Of a stretch of 64,000 bases of DNA, positions 23,611-35,103 are shown piece after piece. Both the position numbers and the translations under genes were made by a program. This stretch comes from Sipunculus nudus (Eukaryota > Annelida > Sipuncula > Golfingiida > Sipunculidae). The DNA is taken from NCBI GenBank assembly GCA_026874595.1, contig CM049313.1, forward strand, positions 31,184,008-31,248,007, in the 5' to 3' direction. Position 1 is the stretch's first letter, and each line of letters starts with the position of its first letter. Under the pieces are notes generated by a model that was given only the letters and a program-made list of their open reading frames with translations, made no database searches and was not told the origin of the DNA.

Positions 23611-23898
23611 AAAGAAATCAATTTTCTTTTAAATGATTTTAACAAACTAAAATATAATTAAACCCATTAGTATGCATAAATTTATAAAATATGAAGCAAA
23701 TTATGAATAAATAATGGCACAATTTAAAATTGTGAAATCTGAATCAAATATTATTTATAGATATTCATTGTTTTGCAAATTTAAAAGATAAATTTTTGTG
23801 GTAAAAAATAAATATACATTTGTATGCATGATGTGGTGTTACCTGGTTGAGTTTTATGATGATGCAGTTTAGAATTATGAATCAAGTTTTATATTCAG

Positions 23899-23900
<2 letters not shown>

Positions 23901-23958
<58 letters not shown>
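23901..23958 (+). repeat. (AT)n microsatellite, 29 units
   Basis: Pure AT run in the outer family A copy. The related copies at 51880 and 57545 have only short ATATAT runs, so this one has expanded. Confidence 0.95.
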
Positions 23959-23961
<3 letters not shown>

Positions 23962-24969
23962 ATATTGGAAATGTATAGAAATATAAACTTTATATTAAAA
24001 AAAAAGTTGTGATAATAAAATGAGGATCTAATACAAACATTTGTTCATTATTTTCCTGCCTCAGCAGAATTGAAGATCAGGCTTTATTTGCCCTGTATGT
24101 ATATGCAGAAGGGTTGTTAATCCCACCCCGACCCCCCTGCTGCCATTCATTCCTTAGCACCTGTGCAATGGGAGAGTAGTTTTTATTGCAAATGTGTAAA
24201 ATTAATTTAATAAAAAATATAATTCGATTAGAAAAAATTAAGATCAAATTGAAATATATTCTTTCCTCATGAGCATGGAAAGTGATCAGCTCTGTCTGTC
24301 CATCATCTCTCCGTTATCATTAAATATATATTAATTATGAAATATTTCCTGTAAGCACTGTTTTAAAATAACTGTTATATGCTGTATGCATATGGATTTA
24401 ATCTATTAAAGTGTGAAATTTGAAAGCAACATATATTTAGTTGTGTAATATTGGCAGATGTTAAACTTTAATCCCATCATTCCACCCCCCCCCCCCACAT
24501 ACCAACAAGTCCTTGCATCTGTGGACTGGGGACATTAATTATATTTCTACTGTATACATTTTATAATATATATATTATAAAAAATAGGTCCAATTGAAAA
24601 AATGTGTGAACTACTGAACTGTCAACAATTTATCAAAAAGCCAACCAATGATCATAGTGTTTATATACATCTTATGGTCGACATAACTGTCAACAGTTAA
24701 TCAAAAAGCCAACTAATGATCATGACAACAGTACAGACCATTTGTTCACAAACTGCTCACATGCTTCAATTTTAACATTAGGAAATGCATGGTTTGGTCA
24801 TAAAATATTATTTGCAACAATTTCTTACTCATCAATACAAACCAATCATTTCAACCAGCCATGGCCTATATGACCTTTTCCTCTTAGACTTTATCTCCAT
24901 TGGATATTATTTTAGATTTTTACCTTCAAGGTCAACTACAGCTGAGCACAGTGACCCATGGGTCCCTTG

Positions 24970-25492
24970 TTAGTTCAGCTGACGGTAAGGCATCTGAGCT
25001 GTAGCAGTGTTTTTTTTTGTCTTTCGGCCCTCCAGCTGGCCATTAACAGGGCATGATTTGAAAACATTGGACCTATTTACAAATTCAAAATTCAACATAT
25101 ATTTAGATGTTCTCCAAGCAAACCCAAAAAAGGGTCACTGTGATTTGGTTCCTTCAAGAAATTAAAGAAAGATCTCAATTTCCATTAAAAACCTACTGTT
25201 CTACACTTCAAAACTGCCTAATATTAAAATGGCAGTTATTATTTTGTTCATATTTGGCATAAATATTCCTCTACTTATTTCCTATGTACATGCCAGAATA
25301 TGGTAAAAATTGCCTAACTTAATGGTAGAAGCTGTGGACCAGAATATAATGTACCTTGTCAAATACAACAGGGGAGATATCTACTCACTTAACTTAATAA
25401 TTGTTTAAGGTAGTGATTTTTTTCTAGCACATAATTATTATTAATTAAGATTTAGTTGTATACCAGAAATTAGAATGGAGTTTTGTAAATTT
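24970..25492 (+). repeat. Family A element, truncated, tail-to-head with its neighbour
   Basis: The head TTAGTTCAGCTGACGG...CATCTGAGCTGTAG (24970-25004) follows the previous tail (CCCTTGTT) with no spacer. The body runs to about 25492, where another head begins. There is no tail of its own. Confidence 0.7.
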
Positions 25493-25940
25493 TTAGCTCA
25501 GGTGACTTTAAGTCATCTGAGCTATAGTAATGGTCCTTTGTCCTTTGTCCTATGTCCATCTGATCAGCGGTCAATCAGGCCAGACATTAACAAGGCACGT
25601 TTTGAAACTGTTGAACCTAGAAACCTGTAACTGTATATCCAGGGAGTTCAATAAAAAATCTCCCTGGAAACCTGAAATTAGGTCACTGTGGCCTATAGCC
25701 ACCAAGCTATGGGACTTGCAAGTACCCCCCCCCCCCCTCCAGAATAATTAAAAATTTTATACAAAACCTCCCGTATCTTGATAATAAATGCATGGGAAGC
25801 CCCGAGTCTTGCCTTGAATATTGACCATGAATAGGGTTTCAGTTCCAGAAAACTGGTGGTGCCACTTGTATTTTTTCTAATTTTTACAATTTTTTTCTGT
25901 TTTGATGCTGTCAAATGACAGAAGTTATGTCAGGTTTTTA
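25493..25940 (+). repeat. Family A head with one 330-bp-type unit
   Basis: The head hairpin at 25493-25527 is followed by a GTCC-rich tract, then one unit like those at 16040-17400, including a poly-C run at about 25725 and CTGGTGGTGCCAC at 25856. The unit is cut at 25940 by the family E head; a related sequence resumes at 29570-29727. Confidence 0.65.
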
Positions 25941-28900
25941 GGGAACCTGTGAGCTTATGCGATGGTGCGGCGTCGTGTGTCGTGCGTTGTGCGTCGTACA
26001 TCGTGCGTCTCTGCATTAACCATAGCTATCTCAAAAATGGCAGGAGCTAGCATCACCAAATTTTTTGCAAATAATCCCTCATCTGAAAAACTTTATCGGA
26101 TTCTGTTTATTTTTTTTCTAACTGCATTTTCTTAGATTTTATAGGGAAAAAGCTTAAAAAGCTTTAAAAATCTTCTTCTCCAAAACTGTCCAGCCAAATT
26201 TTCCAATATTTCACAGAAATGATCCCTGGAACAATCTTTCTCAAGTTTGTTCGAATGGTTTCAGTTTGGAGATTTTTGGCTGAGTTACAGGAGGTTGAAC
26301 TTTGTTAACTGTGCAAAAAAGCATATTAAAATTTAAATCTCAGAAACGGCTGGAGCTATCATCACCAAATTTTATGCCAATGTTGGTCAACTAGGTCATA
26401 TCTGAAATTGAGGTATTGGTGGCGCCACCTGCATCCGCCTTTTTTGTACGGTGTCATCAGTGCCTGTATCACGCTGAGGGCTACAAAAAACTTCTTCTCT
26501 GAAACCATATGACCAAAATGTTTAATATCGCACAGAAATGATCCTAGGGTAGTGCTTTCTGGAGTTTGTTCAAATTGTCTCTTTTCAGTGACTTTTGGCT
26601 AAGTTATTGGAAGCTGAATTCAGTCATATGCCATAACAGCCCATTTTAACTCAGTGGCTACAAAGATCTTCTTCTCAAAAACCACTGGGCCAAATTCTTA
26701 AATCTCACACATTAATTATCCTCAGATGTTAATAATTCAAGTTTGTTCAAATGGTTTTGGTTCAGTGCTTTTTGGCTGAGTTACAGGAAGCTGAACTTAG
26801 CCAGTTTGCTGTATCTTCCTATATGAGTTTTAAACCTGCGAAACGTTTTTCCACTGATGCCACTGATGCCAGTTTGTTAAATATTTTACAAGAATAATCC
26901 CTACAATAATTCTTATAATAATTGTCATTAATGGTTCCACATGAATGATTTTTGGCTGAATTATGGAGATTGAATTTAGTCATTTTACCATATATGTTAG
27001 CTGTGTGATGCTGTTACATCTAGCCTGGCACCAGTTTATCAGCATCTATTACATCATGCCACTAGACATTTAGATTTCAGGTTATCTTTGGTTAATATTG
27101 ACAAGAAAGTTTTTTTAAAAGCTTTTAAAAAATTTAGATTTATGATTTAAGTTAATCATCATACCAGGCAATGTTACAATCATGGATATTCAGCCCTCTG
27201 TGGCTATATAAAGACAACTGTACGTGGATTATAAATTATTGGTATCCCTACTCAGCTTAATTCAAGAATTTGCCATCAATGAGATATATCTGTATTTTAA
27301 TTTTGCATTCAGTATGCATCCGTAATAATTTTACGTATATTCCTGATTTTTTTTTTATAATAAGTCAGCTGAAAAGCATTTTGTATTGGGAAAATAAATT
27401 TCAAAGTTATTTCAAGTAGGGACCACTTCAGTGTACAGATGGCAGCACTTGGTTTACCATTGGCAGATTGCCAGTGCCTTGATGTTGGCCATTAGCCAAG
27501 ATTATGTCAGCTCTATAAATAGTTTTGGCACAGTGCCTGGATTGGAAGAAGTGCAGCCAGGTATAGGTCAAGAGTTCACTCAGTGCAGTAGCTGCATTCT
27601 ATTTATAGCTTTGGCAGACTGCTCACTGCATCATATTTGGCACCAAAGTTCAGCCTGAATCTATTTACAGCTTTGGCAGACTGCCAACTGTGTAAGATTA
27701 TGCAACAGGTCAAGTTCACTCAGTGCAGCCAGGTACAGGTCAAAAGTTTACTTAGTCTAGCCAGGTGCAGGTCAAGAGTTCACTCAGTGCAGTAGCTTGA
27801 GGCAGCAATTTGTCACAGGTCACTCGTGAGCAACTGCCTTACTCACCTAAGCCTTGTCAGCCCAGTGCATCAAACTCTGGGGAAGTTTGATGCATTGGAC
27901 TGATATTTTTACCTGTCTATGCGTCTTTGATGGTACTCTCATTTACAAGACAGGTGGTGCCACCTACATTGACTTTTGCAGTGTATGCGCCTTCTTATTT
28001 CTACAAAGGAATTTGATACATCAGCCTAAAATTGGGCATGTTTATACATATCGGGTAGCTTTATAGTGTACAAGACTGGTGGCGCCACCTACAATGATTT
28101 TTGCACAGTGTATGTCCCTGCTTATTTCACAGGGGGGGTTTGACACATCAGTCTGACATTGGGCATATGTATATATCTCTTCGTTGTATATAAGACTGGT
28201 AGTGCAATCTACAATCATTGTATCTGCCAAAACAGAGTTTTGCAGATACTATGTTTTCAGTCAGACACCGACGCTGCCGCCTTTGCCGCATAGGTTTCCG
28301 GAGAACTCCTTCATAACCACTGGGCAGAATTTTTAAAATTCGGAATTATGATCGGTCACATGTGAACTGCTGCGCCCTCATATTTGGTTGACCTCTGACC
28401 TTTCCTCTCTGCCCAGCGTCCATTTGTGCGTCTGTTTCCACACATTAACCCACATATCTCGGGAACTGTTTCACCGATCAGGCTAAAAATTTTGCACAAA
28501 TGTAGCCCTAGGAAAGCTTTTATAACATACACTAAAAATGGTGGCGCCACCTGCAACTATTTTTGCACAGCATTCATCTGCCTTGGGATAAAATCACTCA
28601 TATCTCTGCATTGGTTCGACTTATCCACCTGTTATTTTGCATGTGTATACATCCTTGACAGCTCTCTTGATTTTATGACAGGTGGTGCACCTATATTTAG
28701 GTTTGCTCTGCAGACATCCAAGCTCATATCTCGGGAACCGTTTGACCGATTGGGCCAAAATTTTGCATGTGTATAGATCTCACATAGCTCTTCCTCATAG
28801 GCAAAACTGGTGGCGACACATGTAACAATTTATGCACAGCGTCCATCTGCTCATCTGCCTTGGGATAAAATCACTCATATGTCAGCAGTGATTTGACTTT

Positions 28901-29569
28901 TCCACATGAAATTTTGCAGGTTTATACATCCTGGACAGCTCTCTTGATTTTATGACAGGTGGCGCCACCTACATTCAGGTTTGCTCTGCAGACATCCAAG
29001 CTCATATCTCGGGAACCGTTTGAACGATTGGGCCAAAATTTTGCATGTGTATAGATCTCACATAGCTCTTCCTCATAGGCAAAACTGGTGGCGACACATG
29101 TAACCATTTATGCACAACATCCATCTGTTCATCTGCCTTGGGATAAAATCACTCATATCTCAGCAGTGGTTTGACTTTTCCACCTGAAATTTTGCAGGTG
29201 TATACATCCTGGACAGCTCTCTTGATTTAATGACAGGTGGCGCCACCTACATTCACGTTTAAGCTGCAGACATCCTTGCTAATATGCAACACACCTCACT
29301 CTATTCCTCTTGCCACTTAACCCATGCCTCACTTCACCCGTCCCAATCTGATTTCTGCGTATACACATAGTCGCTTGTTGACAACCCATATTCTAGTTTT
29401 AAAATGTCCTAGTCTGAAACTTTAGGTCCGAAATGTCCATTTTGCTGAAATCATAATGGCTAAGGTAGATATGCAGGACTTAAGAGGATCAATATTAACT
29501 TTTAAAAATAAACCTCCATTCATACTCCCAAACTTTTCACAGGTTCGCATTAGGCCTGTAGGCATTGTT
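25941..29569 (+). repeat. Family E element with internal arrays
   Basis: The head AACCTGTG is at 25944-25951, followed by a GTCGTGTGTCGTGCG-type tract. The tail has CACAGGTT at 29538-29545, then AGGCCTGTAGGC and ATTGTT. Internal diverged units with a CTTCTTCTC start lie at about 26170, 26490 and 26671. A second internal section (27420-27840) repeats phrases such as CAGGTCAAGAGTTCACTCAG. Family C units occupy 28220-29280 and may be a separate insertion. Confidence 0.6.
28220..29280 (+). repeat. Family C head and tandem units
   Basis: The head is an imperfect hairpin: TATCTGCCAAAAC (28221-28233) pairs with GTTTTGCAGATA (28237-28248), followed by CTATG. A GCCGCC-like tract follows. The units then repeat CATATCTCGGGAAC(C/T)GTTT and the palindrome GGTGGCGCCACC (28540, 28958 and 29236), with diverged forms at 28680, 28808 and 29088. 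A related fragment starts at 50520. Confidence 0.65.
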
Positions 29570-29783
29570 ATTGATTGGTTTCTTCAGTTCCTCTAGACTG
29601 GTGGTCCACCAGAATTTTTTTCTATTTTTTACAAATTTTTTCCTTAATTTTGAGATTACCAAATTATATTGATACTATCAGATTTGCAACTGAGGTTTCA
29701 TCTAGTGTCCAGAAACCTTGTGTGTTATTAGGGCCCTGCTTGAATAAGTGGATGCCCTATAGTAATCACCCTGTCTGTCCTTC
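29570..29783 (+). repeat. 330-bp-type unit and family B head
   Basis: Bases 29570-29727 match 55860-56017. The family B head starts at about 29731 (TTAGGGCCCTGCTTGAATAA) and runs to the 5' LTR at 29784. The rest of this B copy is at 36710-37318, on the far side of the retrotransposon. Confidence 0.75.
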
Positions 29784-29943
29784 TGTCCATACAGTTATGG
29801 CAGCAGCGCCATCTACAGGTATAAGCTACAAGTTCGAGTTTAATACCCACTTTATGGTAAGGATCTGCACACAACACAGTCTGAAAAAAAAACAGATTAG
29901 GTCAACATCTTGTGTTGTTGATTTCCACTTTCCTAAGACAACA
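29784..29943 (+). repeat. 5' LTR of the gypsy element
   Basis: Aligns with 36529-36709 through shared phrases such as CAGTTATGG, GAGTTTAATACCCA, CAGATTAGGTCAACAT and TTGTTGATTTCCA. The first 20 or so bases of the 3' LTR are missing or altered here. It ends ACA like its partner. Confidence 0.8.
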
Positions 29944-30066
29944 CAAAATGGGGATGAGGAGGGGATACCGGTGAGTCAGAATATCCTGAATATTCCAACA
30001 GTAACTCAGTGTAAATCAGACTGTATTTTATGAACTGTCAATGAGTAAATCGCATATTATCACAAG

Positions 30067-30823
30067 GTGAAGTCAGGGTTTCCTGTGTTTGAGAATTTAA
30101 GTCTCGCCTTCATGGGCGGTTATTATGGCTGGAATGAAGAGTTTACGGGCAGAGATTGGACTGAATATGTAAAAAGGCTTGAGCAATATTTTGAGGCCAA
30201 TGAAATCTGTAAAATGGATAAGAAGACAAGTATTCTACTCACTGTTATAGGTCCAAAGACTCACAGTTTATTGAGAAGTTTAGTGGCCCTAGCCAAGCCA
30301 AAAGATAACTCATAGACAAGCTGCTGACATTGATACAAGAGCAGGCACATTGAGCCCAAGCCAGTTATAATTGCAGAAAGGTTTAAGTTTCACCAAAGGC
30401 AACAGAGACACGGAGAAAGTGTAAATGAATACATAGCTGAACTGAGGCGTTTGGCTGACACATGCCAGTTTGGTGAATTTTTAAGTAAAGCCATAAGAGA
30501 CAGATTACTTTGTGGGCTAAATGATAATTACATACAGCAAAATTGCTTGCAGAGAAGGACTTAAATTTAGAGAAGGCCATTAGTGTTGCAGGAGGGGTGG
30601 AAGCAGCAGACAAACAGACTAAGGAGCTATTAATCCAAGCTGTCAAATAGTAGCAGTCATGCAAGTGTGCATAAGATGTCAAAAGCCCATAGCGAAGGGT
30701 ATAAAAAGAAATCTACACCAGTTCATCCAAAAGAGACTAAGGAAACCTTGCTGGCGATGACTTAAAGATATTAACCACCATTTTGCTGATCAGGCATGCA
30801 CGTATGTGGACAGAAAGGACATA
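30067..30823 (+). pseudogene. gypsy gag remnant, N-terminal part
   Basis: The first frame (30067-30315) encodes a capsid-like segment, with WTEYVKRLEQYFEANEI and TVIGPKTHSLLRSL as recognisable stretches. It stops at 30313 where the homologous frame should continue. Further capsid-like sequence appears in another frame at about 30376-30560 (FGEF, RDRLLCGL). A Cys codon of the CCHC knuckle is at 30805-30807, and the frame is cut at 30823 by the Tigger insertion. Gag packages the element RNA in cytoplasmic particles; this copy cannot be expressed intact. Confidence 0.8.
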
Positions 30824-31689
30824 CAGTGAAAACTGTACCCAGCAACCCCTGCCACCAACTGGCTTACAACTGAAAACTAAATGCACCAAGCTTTATCAGT
30901 CTTTAATGCCCCTGTGTTGAGCGACTGTTTGTGGTACATGACCACTGACTGCTCAAATGTGGCCGGTTGGAAATAGGGGTTAATATTCATTGAAATAAAC
31001 ACCCGTTGTATTTCTGACACAGTTAGCTGCAATGCAATGTTTACAAGAGTGGTCGCAGACCTGAGTTTAAAACTAGTCATAGCAATTTGTAAATAACATT
31101 TGGGTGGATTAAAAAAAACTGAATAGCAGTGAGTCATGAAAGTTGGTTTGTTTGATTACATGAATAACTGATCAACATGATCAACTGTTGAGTAATTATC
31201 AATTGCTTTATCATGCACATTTTGACTTGACAACATGTCCGTTTGTGACTTTGACAAACTGACGACAGGCTTTGATAAAACAATTGAATATTCATCAGTA
31301 GGACTCAGAAACAACTACCAATATAGAGAGACTGTTTGATAACATGAGCAGTCACCTGTATTCTTTTTATCAATCCTTTCATTATGCACCTGCTTTGAAG
31401 TTTATTGATATTTTATCAAGGTCTGCTCCTAATTACGGTGAGCACAAATCAGTGATAAATAAAGTGACTTGGTGTGTACTCATCGTATATCTTTAATTAG
31501 CGGACTGTGTTTGCAATATGGCAAACAGGCTCTGCAAAGGCTTGCTTAATAAACTTATAAAAGGACCGGCTGTCTTTGATAATTATAAACAAGATTCCCT
31601 TTGTTATTTGTATAAACAACATAGGGTATATTAACCCCAGTAATCCAATGCGAATCATTCTGTGTATTCACATGCTTACAAGTACAATG

Positions 31690-33265
31690 GCCGAGTCAAG
31701 ATAGCAAAAGATCCTCACACTAGAGAAAGGAGTTGATGTAATTCAGCGACACGAGAATGGACATCTTGCCGATTGATAGCTATGGAACCACAAGTTGGGA
31801 AAACCCAGATCCAGTCCATTATCAGAGATAAGGAGAACATAATGGTACTCTGGACAATGGGTACAATCAACTCAGATGCTAAGTTCTTCAAAGGGAGACA
31901 ACCAACCATGAGATTGAGTCAAACATGTTTGGTTGGTTTGGTACCGCAAGGACAAAAAACATCCCAATCACAGGACTCATGATACAAGAAGAAGCCCTCA
32001 TGCAGTCTGTCAGACTTGGCTGTAACAAGTTTGCAGCTTCTTGAGCAGACATAACATAAAGTCCTGCTTCCTGTCAGGGGAAGAACTGCAGTCAAAGAGG
32101 AAGATATACAAGACTGGACCAAGCAGTTACCATCAATCCTGGAGTGGTACCAGCTGAAGGATATCTTCAACGCAGATGAAACAGGGTTGACTTGGCTGTG
32201 ACGTGTTTGCAGCTTCAGATGGATGGCTTCAGTCCTTTTTGAGCAGACATAACATAAAGTCCTGCATCCTGTCAAGGGAAGCAGCTGCAGGCAAAGAGGA
32301 AGATGTACAAGACTGGACCAAGCGGTTGCCATCTATCCTAGAGGGGTACCAGCTGAAGGATATCTTCAATGCAGATGAAACAGGGCTGTTTTATCCAACT
32401 CTGCCATGCAAGTCCTATGTTGTGAAAGGTGACCGCTGCAGTCAAGGCAAGAACTCCAAAGAGAGACTGACAGTACTTCAAGCCTGCTCTGCTGAGTGGG
32501 AGAAACTGAAGCCACTAGTCATTGGAAAGTCAGCCAACCCCAGCTACAAACTACACTGCTTACCAGTGGTATACAAAAATCAACAAGAAGTCGTGGATGA
32601 CCAGCACCATCTTCAAAGAGTGGATTAATATCATCAGCAGCAAGATAAAGACACAGAAATGCAACATCCTGTTACTGGTGAACAACTGCCCAGCACATCC
32701 TCCTGTTGATGTCAGCAATGTCAAGATTGTGTTCCTGCCACAAAAAACACAACCTCCAGACTCCAGGCTTTGATGCAGGAATCATCAAGTGTTTCAAGGG
32801 GTACTACAGGAAGTGTTTACTTTGCCATATCCTGCTAAAAATGGATGAATAAAAAAAGGATCTGAGCCGGCAAAACAGGTAACCCTGATAGACTGCATTC
32901 TGTGGGTGGACTTAGCTTGGCAGCGTGTCCCTATTGACAGTATGAGGAAGTGATTTGCCAACTGTGGCATTGGAGAAATGATAAATAGGCAAATCATACC
33001 AGAGGAACAACTAGATGCTGCACTTCTACCACTCCTGGAGAGATAGGAATGGGAGGAGTATACAAACTTTGATGAAGCTATACAGACTACCACCGAGTGC
33101 ACAGAAGACACGGAAAAGGCAGAAGAAGATGTAGATGAACCAGAGGTTGAAGAAGATGAAACTGTCCAGCCAACACCTAAAATTATTCTGTCTGATACTC
33201 TGCAGTTCGTCCAGGCCTTTGCTTTGCAGAATGAGATGCAAGAAATGCTGAAGCTGATGGACTAG
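31690..33265 (+). pseudogene. Tigger transposase, broken
   Basis: Fragments lie in several frames. A CENP-B-like N-terminal helix-turn-helix is at about 31710-31840 (VGKTQIQSIIRDKENI). The DDE_1 domain follows at 32203-32628 (SILEGYQLKDIFNADETGLF, SKERLTVL, EKLKPLVIGKS) and 32522-32773 (NILLLVNNCPAHP). The third-Asp block is in a shifted frame at about 32770 (DAGIIKCF). The first Asp is kept in NADETG. The second, expected in the LLVDN context, is Asn (AAC at 32681-32683). A 176-200-bp stretch with the first Asp is tandemly duplicated (32013-32188, 32189-32388). Such proteins cut at the terminal repeats and reinsert at TA; this one cannot. Confidence 0.85.
32013..32388 (+). repeat. Tandem duplication inside the transposase
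   Basis: Unit 1 (32013-32188) and unit 2 (32189-32388) both begin GACTTGGCTGT and end GCAGATGAAACAGGG. Unit 1 lacks about 24 bp present in unit 2 (AGATGGATGGCTTCAG...). Confidence 0.9.
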
Positions 33266-33499
33266 GCGAGGATATGATGGAGAAAACAAGTGGACAACCC
33301 TGAAACAAGTAAAACAAAGCAAGATTGATTCATTTTTTTTAATATAAATATTGTTGTTAACTTGTAAATATTATTGTTAATATCTAGATTTATTTTGATG
33401 TATATATCCTGTATCTATTTGTATAATAAATTAATAAATGTTTATGTAGACATATATGCCTTGGTTTTCTTTGTTCGCTTCATGCTGAGTTAAAGACCA

Positions 33500-33571
33500 C
33501 CTGAGACTTATGACCATCTAAGAATTAAGACCGCGTTTGGTGCAGCACATCAGATGGTCTTAACTCTCAGG
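33500..33571 (+). repeat. Subterminal hairpin of the Tigger right end
   Basis: Arms 33500-33519 and 33552-33571 are 20-base inverted repeats matching at 18 positions, with a 32-base loop, ending 8 bp inside the terminus. A similar arrangement is present at 13104-13178. Confidence 0.85.
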
Positions 33572-33581
33572 TTTTACTGTA

Positions 33582-33695
33582 TTGGCAAAACATGTGATGC
33601 AGTTAGTAAGTTCATTTGTGAGAAGGATAAAACTGCAAAGAAATCTGTCAGATATGTAAAAAATTAGGAGCTTTATACAGATAGCAAGCCAGATA
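33582..33695 (+). pseudogene. gypsy gag remnant, end of the zinc knuckle
   Basis: Continues the gag frame interrupted at 30823. A Cys codon at 33592-33594 completes the C-X4-H-X4-C part of the CCHC knuckle once the insert and one TA are discounted. A further Cys follows about eight codons later. It leads into the protease region. Confidence 0.7.
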
Positions 33696-33893
33696 GTGAG
33701 TGAACGAAGTATGTTCACAATTCAGAGTAGAACGGAAGAGTATATTCAGAGAGAATTCATTGTTCCAGTAACAGTTGAGGGAATACCCTTAGATTTTGAA
33801 CTAGATACTGGTGCCTCAGTGTCAGTTATTTCATGTGAGTGTACAAGGAAAACTTCAGAGCTTTACAGCTCAAGGAAACTCGTGTTAAACTAG
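33696..33893 (+). pseudogene. gypsy protease fragment
   Basis: Encodes an aspartic-protease N-terminal half with the active-site DTGAS at about residues 37-41, preceded by hydrophobic strands (REFIVPVTVEGIPLDFEL). It stops at 33891, short of a full retropepsin of about 100 residues. Protease would mature the polyprotein inside the particle. Confidence 0.8.
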
Positions 33894-34139
33894 AAGGCTA
33901 TGATGGACGTTTTATATATTTTCATGTTTCATATTAGAAACAAACCTCAAAACTGTCGTTGCATATACTGAGTGGTAAAGGTCTTTCCCTTCTAGGATGT
34001 GATGGTTTGCTGGTATCAAATTGAACTGGGCAAATATTTTTCAGTTGAAGATTGCTAGCAAGAACATTGATGTCAAAATATACAATGTTTGATGGAAAAC
34101 TTGGCACAGTAACAGGAATGACAGCCTCGTTACACTAAA

Positions 34140-35034
34140 GAGGGAGCAAAACCAAGGTTTTTTAAACCCAGGCAGGTTCCATATGCAGTGAAACCCAGGA
34201 TTTCTGTTGAGCTACAGCGCTTGGAACATATTGGTGTTTTATAACATGTAGAGTACAGTGACTAGGCTGCACCTATCTTTGCAGTAAATAAGGCTGATTC
34301 AACTGTTAGACTGCAAAGACTACAAGGTTACATTAACCCAATTTTAGAGGTACCAAAGTATCCAATCCCAAGGGCACAGGACATTTTGTATGTAGTTGAA
34401 TGGTGGAAAGGCTTTCTCAAAACTTGACCTGTCCAGTGCATTCCAACAGGTTATTCTTAATGAGAAATCCAGTAATTTGATGACAGTAAATACACACAAA
34501 GGTCTTTACAGGTACACCAGATTACCCTACAGAGTTGCTTCTTCTCAAGTAGTATTCCAGGAAGTGATGAACAAGGTCCTACAAGGACTCAGAGGAGTCA
34601 AGTGTATGTTTGATGACATGATTGTCAAGGGAGATAGTGATGAAGAGCACAAGAACAACCTTACTGCCGTGCTAGATAGGTTGGAGTTCCATGGTATTAA
34701 TCTCAACGAAGCAAAATGCTTGTTCTGTCAGAAATCTGTCAAGTTTAAAGGGTTCATTGTTTATTCAGATGGCATACATCCACAGCCGGACAAAGTGAGG
34801 CAATAAGAGATGCCAGGAGACACTGAGTTACAGAGTTTCTTAGGCTTAGTGAACTACTACAGAAAGTTCATCAAAATGCTGGCCAGTCCATTGAACAAAT
34901 TATTACAGAAGGACAAAGAAAGTGAACAGGCATATCAGCAGTTAAAGGATGTTTTGACGTCTGAGGATGTTCTTGTTTATTATGACCCATCAAAGCCAAT
35001 AATTGACCATGGCTGTAGATGCCTGTCTGTATAA
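34140..35034 (+). pseudogene. gypsy reverse transcriptase remnant
   Basis: Pieces in several frames. 34396-34806 gives FSKLDLSSAFQQV and, at the active site, FDDM where Ty3/gypsy usually has Y(I/V)DD. 34810-35034 gives the connection region with FLGLVNYYRKFI. Upstream, 34150-34390 carries the N-terminal fingers in broken frames. Two Asp of the active site survive but the Tyr is replaced and the frame has stops. Confidence 0.85.
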
Positions 35035-35103
35035 TTTAGAAGCCGTCAAATCACATACTGATGAAGCTGGAGAGAAACCAATCACTTATGCATCCCATTT
35101 TTT

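Larger units (their letters stand above)
20459..24969 (+). repeat. Family A element interrupted by another family A element
   Basis: The outer copy has its head at 20460-20490 (missing a few bases of the first hairpin arm), its body to 21042, then continues at 23611 and ends in the tail at 24939-24969. The uninterrupted equivalent of the junction is at 57241-57275. The outer copy includes poly-C at 20894-20909 and 24485-24496 and the (AT)n at 23901. Confidence 0.8.
30824..33579 (+). mobile_element. Tigger-type (pogo superfamily) DNA transposon
   Basis: The element is 2756 bp, flanked by TA at 30822-30823 and 33580-33581, as expected for Tc1/mariner-superfamily insertion. The left end is CAGTGAAAACTG; the right end read inwards is CAGTAAAACCTG. 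A CENP-B-type helix-turn-helix and a DDE transposase lie between the ends. The insertion is in the zinc-knuckle codons of the gypsy gag. It is non-autonomous now, because the coding region is broken and one catalytic residue is changed. Confidence 0.88.

Noticed and set aside
29575-30033. 152-codon open frame as a gene
   Set aside because: It spans a 330-bp-type unit, a family B head, the 5' LTR and the leader of the gypsy element, so it is a composite of unrelated pieces.
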